A stretch of 64,000 nt of DNA from Yarrowia lipolytica (Eukaryota; Ascomycota; Dipodascomycetes; Dipodascales), in contig NC_090772.1 of NCBI RefSeq assembly GCF_001761485.1, forward strand, positions 744,001-808,000. The letters are read 5' to 3'. This document shows, piece after piece, positions 53,942 to 62,562 of this stretch; the stretch's first letter is position 1; each line of letters opens with the position of its first letter. The translations under genes were made by a program, and so were the position numbers. Below the pieces are notes generated by a model that saw nothing but the letters and a program-made list of their open reading frames with translations, did no database searches and was not told where the DNA came from.

Positions 53942-55580
53942 ATGAGCTCCAGCAGTGCTAATCTTCTTATGAAATACTACCGGGAGCTGACCGATCCCAA
54001 GAAGGCCATCCCTAGTTTTCATATTACCGTGAGTAGTCAGACACCCAAAGTGACAGACCAGAGGTCTCGAACGAACCCAACCTGTTGGTGGTGACGCAGA
54101 AACGACAGCAGCGGTGAGGGTGAGCAGGCGGCGTGTTGGTGGTTGTGGGGAAGAGCGTTCGCTGTTAGCGCTTCTCCCTGCCCCAAACCTCGTCATCTAC
54201 CTGTTCAAGAACCGCGCAGGTGCGTCAGAGTGGGTCACGGTGTGTCGCAGAGCACCACAGAGTGTTTTGTGGTATGAGTGTTCCTAGGGTGTGCAAGGGA
54301 TTCAGATGACATGTTGAAACGGTTTCTAAGACGTGGGTTCCACGAGCTGTATCCGACACACCTGCCTTTCCCCACCCCCCTGACCACCACCTTACACAAC
54401 CTGTGCCCCACAACCATACGCGCATACTAACATAGCTCGAGGATGACAATATTTATTCATGGAATGTGGCCGTCATGGTCCTCAACGAGGACTCAGTATA
54501 CCACGGCGGATACTTTAGAGTGAGTACGCAGACACTGATGCTGATTTTGTGGCCCTGTTGGAGGGTTACATTTGATGTGACACACGACACGACAGGAGAA
54601 CAGAGGGAGGCAGAAGGTAGGGCAACGGGATGCAGAGCCCTTGGTGGAAGTAAAGGTAGCACCGTCGGAGATACAGAACACCAAGTATCGTTCTCCGCTT
54701 GGCGGCCATTCACACCCCTAGCTGGTTTGGTGACCCCAAAGTTGGTTTGCTGTTGACCTTGTGGCGTGCCAGCTCGAAACCATACGTGCTATCGGGCATC
54801 CATCGGCCGAACCCCGCACGCGCCACAGTACTCACAATGTACAAGTTGCGGTGTTATTGAAGTGCTACTTATTATTTCCCGTCTTCTCTGTTTCCTTTTT
54901 TTTTTCCTGCCCCTCCGTCCATTTCACCGCACCACACCCACCAAGGTGTGGCCTGTATATTATTGAGTTTTCCCCGGCAACCGAGATCGGGAATCCGCAG
55001 GACAGGACGGAAACACACAGGTAAATACAAGACAAAACTAACACAGGCACAAATGACATTTCCCGCGGACTTTCCGTATGCGCCGCCAAAATTCAAATTC
55101 ACCCCACCCATCTTCCATCCCAACGTGTACAGGGACGGCCGGCTCTGCATCTCGATTCTCCATCCCGGCGGTGACGTCATGAGCGGAGAGCCAGACCAGG
55201 AGTGCTGGTCGCCAGTGCAGTCGGTGGAGTCTGTGCTCATTAGCATAGTGTCGCTGCTGGAGGACCCCAATATTAACTCGCCAGCCAACCCCGACGCCAG
55301 CGTCATGTGGAAGAAGGACAAGGAGGAGTACCGAACCAAGGTGCTGCAGGACGTGAAGCTGAGCCGAGAACATATTCCCGAGGGCTTCGTTGTGCCATCC
55401 TCGTCCTCCGCCTACGTAGCTCCCAAGGCACCCGAGCACAAGGACGTTGTGGATGACAACTTTTGGTACGAGTCGGACGATGCCAGCATGCCTGACGACG
55501 AGTCCATCGATGAGAGCGAGGTGTACTCTGATGACGACGAGGATGACGACGATGATGACGACGACGAGGATGAGGAGTAG
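53942..55580 (+). CDS. CDC34: Ubiquitin-conjugating enzyme E2, Cdc34/Ubc3, three exons
   Basis: Cdc34 is the E2 of SCF ubiquitin ligases and drives G1/S transition. Exons are 53942-54028, 54436-54519 and 55047-55580, giving 234 residues. The junctions are supported by GTGAGT donors, CTAAC-type acceptors and perfect family continuity: SFHIT/LEDDNIYSWN and HGGYFR/AQMTFPADFP. The catalytic cysteine is Cys91 in RDGRLCISILHP, preceded by HPN (81-83). The Cdc34-specific acidic insertion after the active site (DVMSGEPDQE) is present, followed by WSPVQSVESVLISIVSLLEDPN. The tail has NFWYESDDASMP, then a very acidic Asp/Glu run that in Cdc34 contacts the SCF. It is shorter than the S. cerevisiae protein (295), mostly in the tail. 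Confidence 0.95.
54029..54435 (+). other. CDC34: CDC34 intron 1
   Basis: The 407-base intron has donor GTGAGT and a TACTAACATAG acceptor. It lies between codons. Confidence 0.92.
54520..55046 (+). other. CDC34: CDC34 intron 2
   Basis: The 527-base intron has donor GTGAGT and acceptor ACTAACACAG. It lies between codons. Frames inside it on either strand have no motif. Confidence 0.92.
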
Positions 55581-56557
55581 GCATACCAACTATTTGAACC
55601 TCACCGACCCCAGAGACTGACCGCTTAGAAACCGAACATAGTAATGCATAATGTGAAAGAGAGATAAGCGGTGTTTTGAAGTGCACAGCAGTAGAAGATC
55701 CTGTACGATAGATGTGTATGTCCAAGTACAGTGCGCAAGTATTGTACAGTATTTGTACGATTGTCAACTTGCTCCCGTAACTGATAAGTTGGCAGTTGTA
55801 GTTACACGGGCCTGCCATGGTAGTTTTTCGTAGCTCTTGCTATTTTTACGACACTACCTAAGGATTGATAGTGGTTCTGTCCAGTAGAGCTATCTACAGC
55901 TACAAGTAGCTCCGATCTAAGTTCTACTTGTGGTTGTATCCTAGCACTTATACTGTACATTTCTCATAGTAACCATGTCTATAATATTATCTGTCGTCTC
56001 GTTGAGAAAGAAAGAAGGGTGTCTTTCGGGTGGACGGAGCTGCATATGTGGGTATGGAGAGGGTGTCGCGGGCATTTGTATTTCAGTGTTTCGACTCCCG
56101 AACCTTTCTCTGATTATTGATGGCTCCAACACTCCATTATTTGTAGTCAACACGTATAACCCACATCTTGTATGAGCGATTTGTCCCCTGTTTGGCATTT
56201 GGGCCTCTGTTTATATGCAAGATTATGCATGCTCTTGCAGCGGGTAGAGAGTCCATCCATGGTTGTTAGCGACACAAGTTGTAGCGAGGAGCTATGTGGG
56301 TGAAAATTCACTTGGGGAGGCCAGATTTTGTTGTCTTTGTGTTTTATGACTGTATCGGCGCTGAAACGACGACAATTTGAGTACTTGCTGGCGCTTATCC
56401 ACGGTTGTGTTGTCAGGGCAATGCTAATACATGTCACCATATGCACACCACACCCACCACTGGGCGCGCAGCTTGGGCCAAATTACGCCCTTTTGGACTC
56501 ACATGCCTTGCGATTTTACGTGTTTTTGGAGCGGGTGTAATTTACAGCGCAGTCCGT

Positions 56558-56609
56558 GAGCCATGTGCCATGTGCCTTGTGCCATGTGTGCCATTGTGCC
56601 GTGTGCCGT
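56558..56609. repeat. GTGCCAT/GTGCCGT tandem repeat
   Basis: About seven degenerate 7-base units. Confidence 0.8.
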
Positions 56610-57715
56610 ATACATCATTTAGGTGTGCAACTGTCTTACCCATAATGAAGAGAATAACTTATCTTCTGCACGCATCGTGGTCGGTTTTAGCAGTTAGTAA
56701 AATTCGGTGATACAGCACAGAAGCACATTCGGGAGCGGAAGTTGCGATCCAGTAGAGATTGATTTGTTCACAGACGCCATTGCTAATCACGTGAGCGCCA
56801 CTGTCAGCGCAGTATTCTTCATCAGCGCGCGGTCCTCGTCCTCGTCTAGGTCCTTGTTCTGTTCTTGTATCATACATTGCTCGATAGTGTAATACGTAAT
56901 ACAGTATATCGAGCCATACCACCAAGTATCGTACCACAACCAAACCATGTCCTCGTTCAAAGCAAAGACTGTTAATAATCGGGCACCCTCAGCGCCGTCC
57001 CTGACTTCTATCTCCGCTTTCCATGTGCTTCTCCGCCACCGCGATGGGTTTAGCTCCTCCTATTTGGCACGGTTACCCTACCATGAGCTTCGGCTTTCCC
57101 ATCGGTTTTAAAGAAGGCTGGGGTGGAATCCGGCGTTAGAGTTGCCAGAGGTGGTCCAATTTGTAAGCGCCATACATGAGAGCAGCATCGGTGTGTGGGA
57201 GGAGTTTGGGGGTCGGAGATTGGCAAATGGGCGTTTGGCGGGGTTTCGGGCAGGTTTTTGGCCGTTTTCGCGCGTCCAGAGGGTTTTTGCGGGTGTATTG
57301 CGCCCCAATCCGTCTTTTTTCACCCTTTTATACCTGCCCAACAATGCTAGACCCCTCATTAAACACCACCTTTTAGTTTGCACTAAGGCGGGTCCGTTGG
57401 AAACAAACCAATGTTAATAGCAATTAGCGAACCGTTGGACGAAGGGCAAGCAAACACTAACTTTGAGATGGAGGGGTTGGTGGGGACTACCGGCCTTGGG
57501 AGGAAGGAGTTCAGGGCTCGTTTTTGTGGATTTGGAGGTGATTTCTGTGTAATCAGGACGTGCCAATTGTCCACAGACGAGAAAACGGCTCTTTTTCCGC
57601 GGCCCCATACCCCAAACAACGCCGTCCGTGCTCATTCTTCCCTACGCTTCCAAAACGAACCTTGTGCAGAGGGGAGATGCAGGTTCCTGATATCTCCAGA
57701 CCACCGCAACCAGAT

Positions 57716-57724
57716 ATATAAAGG
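57716..57724 (+). promoter_or_regulatory. TATA-like element of the SKL oxidoreductase
   Basis: TATATAAAG lies about 75 bases upstream of the ATG. Confidence 0.5.
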
Positions 57725-57795
57725 GTGGTGTCCGTCCTCTAATCGAAATCTCAGTATCACACATTTTCACACATTGATACACACTTTACAACACA

Positions 57796-58818
57796 ATGTC
57801 CTACACCCGAGTCACTCTTCAGCAGCACCCTAAGACCACCATTGAGCCCTCCACCTTCAAGGATGAGACGGTTCCCATTCCCACCAAGGACGACCTCAAG
57901 GACGGCGACTACCTGATCAAGGTCAAGCTGGTGTCCCTCGACCCCACCCTTCGAGGCCAGATGTCCGGTCAGAAGTCGTACATTGAGCCCGTCAAGCTCG
58001 GCGACGTTATGCGAGCCTGGGGTCTCGGAGAGGTTGTTGAGTCCAAGAACCCCGAGTACAAGGTCGGCGATATCGTTTCCGGCGTCGTTGGCTTCTCTGA
58101 GTACGCCATTGGCCACAACCAGGACCACCGAAAGATCCCCAACATTCCCGGCATCCCTCTGGAGGACAACCTCGGTGTTCTCGGTCTCACCGGTCTCACC
58201 GCCTGGTGGGGTATCAACGGCGTTGCTGGCGGAATTAAGTCTGGCGAGACCGTTCTTGTTTCTGGAGCTGCCGGAGCCACTGGTTCTGTTGCCGGTCAGC
58301 TGGCCAAGATTGCCGGAGCCAAGGTCATTGGTATTGCCGGTGGTAAGGACAAGTGCGACTTCATCACCAAGGAGCTTGGTTTCGACGTGGCCCTTGACTA
58401 CAAGTCCGCCGACTTCAAGAAGGACTTTAAGGAGGCCACCAAGGGGGGTGTTGACGTCTACTACGACAACGTCGGCGGTGAGATCCTCGACATGGCTCTC
58501 ATGGCCGCCAACGACTTTGCTCGATTCATCATGTGCGGAGGTATCTCCCAGTACAACCTCGACAAGCCTCAGCCTCTCTACAACGTTCTGCAGGTTGTTC
58601 CCAAGCGAATCAAGATGCAGGGCTTCATTGTCATGGACCACGGAGACCGATTCCCCGAGATCATCAAGGATCTTGCTGGTCTGATCTCTCAGGGCAAGCT
58701 CAAGGCCAAGACCCATCTGATTGAGGGCCCCGTCACCGGTCTTCCCAACGCTCTCAAGTCTCTGTTTGAGGGTGCCAACACTGGAAAGATGATCTACAAG
58801 CTGGACAGCAAGCTGTAG
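57796..58818 (+). CDS. NAD(P)H-dependent MDR oxidoreductase with peroxisomal C-terminus SKL
   Basis: This 340-residue zinc-independent member of the medium-chain dehydrogenase/reductase superfamily resembles the alkenal/enone reductase (prostaglandin reductase, CurA) branch. These enzymes reduce carbon-carbon double bonds of alpha,beta-unsaturated carbonyls with NADPH. Visible features are SLDPTLRGQM (47-56), the nucleotide-binding loop SGAAGATGSVAGQLAK (156-171), and VYYDNVGGEILDMAL (221-235). The protein ends in SKL, the canonical peroxisomal targeting signal 1, so matrix location is likely. This suggests a role in detoxifying or metabolising lipid-derived enals or quinones in peroxisomes, an inference. 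Codon bias is strong, suggesting high expression, and it generates a long antisense open frame that I reject. Confidence 0.85.
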   Translation: MSYTRVTLQQHPKTTIEPSTFKDETVPIPTKDDLKDGDYLIKVKLVSLDPTLRGQMSGQKSYIEPVKLGDVMRAWGLGEVVESKNPEYKVGDIVSGVVGFSEYAIGHNQDHRKIPNIPGIPLEDNLGVLGLTGLTAWWGINGVAGGIKSGETVLVSGAAGATGSVAGQLAKIAGAKVIGIAGGKDKCDFITKELGFDVALDYKSADFKKDFKEATKGGVDVYYDNVGGEILDMALMAANDFARFIMCGGISQYNLDKPQPLYNVLQVVPKRIKMQGFIVMDHGDRFPEIIKDLAGLISQGKLKAKTHLIEGPVTGLPNALKSLFEGANTGKMIYKLDSKL

Positions 58819-60093
58819 AGGGGCTTCCAAAAGCATTAGTATAATTAGTACAAGTATATAGCATAACGGATATGGATTAGAATTAGTCGTAGTAGAACCT
58901 TTCGCTTTCAAACAGAATTTGCTTGCTGTCGTTGCTACTTTCTCCATTCAGCAGCTCATCTCATCGACGATAAGCTTATCAATGAACTCTATAAAACGTC
59001 GAATGCTCCTTCTGGAACATGTGTCGACGCACAGAGTGACTATCACTTTGGAGTTTGAGTGAACGGCGTGGGTGGAGGTTCATTGGATGTTTGGTTCGCT
59101 CAGACTTGAAACACGTCCGAAGATATATGCCTTTGAGCATACATCAGTGTGCACCATTCTGTACGTATTAGACGCATGTCTCTTTAGATAGGCACCTATT
59201 ATAGCAAGCCAACAAGCTAAGCAGTTTCGGAGATATTGGTATGATAGACGAATTAAAAGGATGTATAATGGATGGTTGGGGGGTTTCTATGTCGTTGGTC
59301 TTGTTTTTTGACCAGTTTTCTTCATGGAATGCCGTGGAATATTCCATGGTTTAAATCACATGATTCCACGGTGTATCGTGGTACTCCCAACTTGAAGGCT
59401 GTTCCTGAATCTTGGGAAAACGCAGGCATATACTGAAATCCGAACAAAGTAGGGTGACAAAAAAATATACATTCCAACTACAGTACACAGTTTATTATCA
59501 TACATCGCGTATTCCTGGCGAGAGAGCGTGTCTATGTTATATAGTCTTGGTTGGTAGCAGAGAGGTTACACGTGCCCTGTTGCGCCCTGTGTATATATAC
59601 CTGTGGAGGTGTTGCATTTTCTCGGAATCAAATCATTCGACATTTATTTTGAGCCGTCATGTCATCTCGCCAAAGTAACAAAGCACACCCGCATAATCAG
59701 CTGAAAACACACAAGAGTCAACAAACGTGTCGAAATGCTAATGGAGATTAATTTTTGGGAAAGACCCAAAAATCGCGCTCCTCTCAAGGGACTGTGAGCA
59801 TTTCTGGGGCCAGATAAGGGGTGGATTTCTGGGAAACAAGTTCTTGTGTTCTTCTTGAGCAGCTGGACTAGGTGTTTTTCAGCCCTGTTTCCACCCCTGG
59901 CTAGCTAAGCTCACCCAAGCTTGTTAGCCATGCCTCCCCATCTCCTGTCAAGGCTCTGTTGGCTCTAAACTTTAGGGTGCTCCTGACAAGCACTGTGGCA
60001 GCGAAATAGCGGGGGGCCAAGCCTGCGTTTGCTTTCCTTTTCTTTTATTTTCGCATCCAGATCTGAACGCGAAGACATTTCTCGATATTCACC
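58819..60093. other. 1.3-kb intergenic region
   Basis: No gene is seen. It holds TACAAGTA at 58849-58856 and a cluster of TGGAAT/ATTCCA inverted elements at 59323-59371, including TGGAATATTCCA. The last 100 bases before the next gene are T-rich leader. Confidence 0.55.
59323..59371. promoter_or_regulatory. Interleaved ATTCCA inverted repeats (HSE-like)
   Basis: CATGGAAT (59323-59330) pairs with ATTCCATG (59341-59348). CCGTGGAAT (59332-59340) pairs with ATTCCACGG (59363-59371). The centre, GGAATATTCC, fits the GAAnnTTC core of a heat-shock element. Confidence 0.5.
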
Positions 60094-61069
60094 ATGGGGC
60101 TCATTGAAACCGTCGGTGAATCTGTGGGCCTGGACTACGTGCAAGGCAAGGTTGGCGATATCGCCGGCCACCATCTCAACTCGGGTGAGTGAATCGGGAA
60201 GGGCGAGCGTAACAGCTGCGCTGACACAATGAGGCACATGGCCAGAATACGACACTCGTACGAGTTGCGCAAAGCGGACACAAGTTGCTAACAAAGACCC
60301 CTACTTCCACGAAGATGAGCAGGGAAATCAGAAGAAACTCAAGGCTCCCCCCGGATGTTCAGAGTATCAGGCGAAAAAATGGAAGGAGCTGAAGCAGACC
60401 GCATGGAACCACGACCGCTGCTGCTGTGGGTGCTTCTGGGCCGACTGTGGCATTGGTCTGTGTCCCATCGTGTGCATCATCCCAGTCATTGGTCCCATTA
60501 TCATGTGGGCTATGCGAGGCCATATCGTGACTCTAGCCGACGAGCTGGGGTGTCCGGAGTCTGTGCTCATGAAGATGAATTCCAACATTCTCATTGACTT
60601 TCTGCTAGCTCTGGTACCTGTTTTGGGTCCCTGGTTTGCCTGGCTCAACGGCTGTTCCACCAGAAATGCTGCAATCGCCCACAACTGGCTGGCCAAGGAT
60701 GTGGAGAAGAAGGGCGGTTGGGTCTCGCACAACGGCACGGGCGTCAGCAACACTGCCCGAACAGGTCTCGGAGCTCCCACATACACCCAAAGCTTTGACG
60801 GAGGCAAGAACGGAGGCTATGACTACCACAGAAACGCCCAGGGAACTCGAGATATGCGTGCTCCTCCTCAACAACAATCCAGACAGATGCCTCGTCAGCA
60901 GCCCAGACAACAGCCGCGACAGCAACAACAGACCAGAGGACCACCACCACAGCAACAATACAACCCGTACACACAGCCTCCACCAACAGCTTACCAGGCC
61001 ACCACGTCCAAGAAAAAGACAAAGGCCAAGGCTGGCCAGAGTGGTGTTCAGCAGGCGGGTTACTACTGA
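60094..61069 (+). CDS. DUF4112 membrane protein with Cys-rich segment, two exons
   Basis: Exons are 60094-60184 and 60297-61069, giving 287 residues. The intron splits a codon (G/AC, Asp31), with donor GTGAGT and acceptor GCTAACAAAG. The second exon holds a DUF4112-like domain (about 85-165). It has two hydrophobic segments ending in similar motifs, PVIGPIIMW (93-101) and PVLGPWFAW (138-146). Just before the first is a cluster of seven cysteines (72, 73, 74, 76, 81, 86, 90). The C-terminal third is Gln/Pro/Arg-rich and probably disordered. DUF4112 proteins have no established function. Exon 1 starts MGLIETVGES, and a Gly at position 2 could be myristoylated. The gene converges with DRE2. Confidence 0.8.
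60185..60296 (+). other. Intron of the DUF4112 gene
   Basis: The 112-base intron has donor GTGAGT and branch-acceptor GCTAACAAAG. Without splicing the frame stops shortly after the donor. Confidence 0.88.
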
Positions 61070-61719
61070 TTATTTAAGAAGACAACAAGACAGGCGTTTG
61101 TATTTTAAGAGCTATTGTGTAACAGACATCAGTAGTGAGCCGGTGGTCGAATGGTACTTGAAGTGTTACTACTCGTACTTTGGAAGTAGATGTCACTCAC
61201 TTACGATGTTACTGTGGAGTAGATCATGTCTGAAAAGTTGTATTGTACTACTTTTCTCACGTCTAATTACAGTCAGATGTAGAACATGCAGAGGAACGTG
61301 TGGGGGTACTATCTATACATTATAGCTACTTGATAAGGAGGTCTCCAGCTCTTACTACCAACAGCAATGAACATGAACATGACCTCACCTCTACCGTCTC
61401 TATTCCTCATTCTGCTGTGGGCGATTTTTCCGTGCCTTACTATGAGTACTTGTATACACTCTCACCTCTGTTCAGTTACAAGATGTGCTTCGAGAAGCAC
61501 GTCCAGCAAACAGGACATAATGCCCACTCATTCACTGCTCACAATTGTCCACTCAGTTAACTGCAATAACTTATCATTATCTATATGATTTTTCATGTAT
61601 ATAACTTATATGGTTAGATGGTATGCACCGGGTACTGTACTTTTGATTTTGATGTTTTGTGTTGACTCGTAAGACAAGTCGATTGCTGAAGTCGGTTGTT
61701 GAAGTTGGTTGTTTGCTTC
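61070..61719. other. Convergent intergenic region
   Basis: It holds TACTTGTA at 61447-61454. No gene is seen. Confidence 0.5.
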
Positions 61720-62562
61720 TTACAGGTCGCTGGCTCCTCCAATACTAACAGCCTCTCCGGGCTTGAAGGGAGGCAGACCGAGATAGGGGCATCCGTCGCA
61801 TCGGAAGGCGTCTCCCAGAGCACACGATCCACATCCTCCAGTCTTGCCCTGCACTGTGAAGTCGATTTCGGCAGTATCTTCGGCAGACAGAGTGACGGTG
61901 TTCTGTGCTGCCAGCTGGGCGTCCTTGGCCTGCTCCTCCATTTCCTTGAGACCACAAGTGCAGTCCTTGCAGGCCTTTCGTCGCTTCTTGCCGGGTCCAG
62001 GGTCGCACTTGGCTGGGATTTTGATGGGCATGGACAGGTTGGTGTCGTCTTCCATGAGGTCGTCTTCGTCCATGAGGTCGTCGTCGTCCATGGATAGAGT
62101 CACGACAGAGTTGAGGTTGACGGTAGCGGCGGGGTTAGTTCCGTTGGTCGAGGGAGCCGCAGTTGCTGGACTGGCTCTCTTGAATGCAAACTTCTTGGGG
62201 CCTCCTCCCGACTTCTTGAGCAGCGTGGTTCCTGTGGCGGCAGGCTTGACCCACTTGTCGCCGTCCTGGGCCAGACCCGCCATGATGAAGTCCATGACCT
62301 GGGAGCCGTCCACAGCACCGAACAGAGCTCCTCCGGGCGCCAGAGCGCCGCTCAGCGTCTCCAGCAATGATGCTGGCAGAGTCACGGGCTGTGGCGACTT
62401 TGTAAACACCTGGATGGAGGCGTATGTGTTTGCTGGTAGCTGGACCTGGGTGCCTATTCGTTCCAGCAGCTGGTGCGATGCGCCTTGGTTCTGGGCCATG
62501 ATGTTGGCCACCAGCGCCTCGTCGGTGACCACCGAGTTGTCGAATACCAGTAGGTTAGACAT
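61720..62562 (-). CDS. DRE2: Anamorsin homologue Dre2, cytosolic Fe-S assembly electron donor
   Basis: Dre2 takes electrons from the diflavin reductase Tah18 and feeds the early cytosolic iron-sulfur assembly step; it also acts in ribonucleotide reductase cofactor formation. The 280-residue product has a methyltransferase-like N-terminal domain (1-125) and a disordered acidic linker (about 140-185). The conserved C-terminal domain (CIAPIN1) has two cysteine sets: Cys186, Cys198, Cys201, Cys203 (CX11CX2CX1C), and Cys244, Cys247, Cys255, Cys258 (CX2C-X7-CX2C). These two clusters are the hallmark of the family. The start at 62562 ([10 protein letters not shown]) is the first ATG. TCACGTGA lies about 263 bases upstream. 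Confidence 0.95.
   Translation of the reverse strand: MSNLLVFDNSVVTDEALVANIMAQNQGASHQLLERIGTQVQLPANTYASIQVFTKSPQPVTLPASLLETLSGALAPGGALFGAVDGSQVMDFIMAGLAQDGDKWVKPAATGTTLLKKSGGGPKKFAFKRASPATAAPSTNGTNPAATVNLNSVVTLSMDDDDLMDEDDLMEDDTNLSMPIKIPAKCDPGPGKKRRKACKDCTCGLKEMEEQAKDAQLAAQNTVTLSAEDTAEIDFTVQGKTGGCGSCALGDAFRCDGCPYLGLPPFKPGEAVSIGGASDL

Larger units (their letters stand above)
55581..57795. other. 2.2-kb intergenic region
   Basis: No gene is seen. It contains TACAAGTA at 55901, a GTGCCATGTGCC-type repeat (about 56558-56609), TCACGTGA at 56787-56794 and a GC-rich stretch at 57190-57320. A TATATAAAG at about 57716-57724, some 75 bases before the oxidoreductase, is a likely TATA box. Confidence 0.5.

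Noticed and set aside
57757-58947. A 396-codon open frame antisense to the SKL oxidoreductase
   Set aside because: Same codon-bias effect in a highly biased gene.
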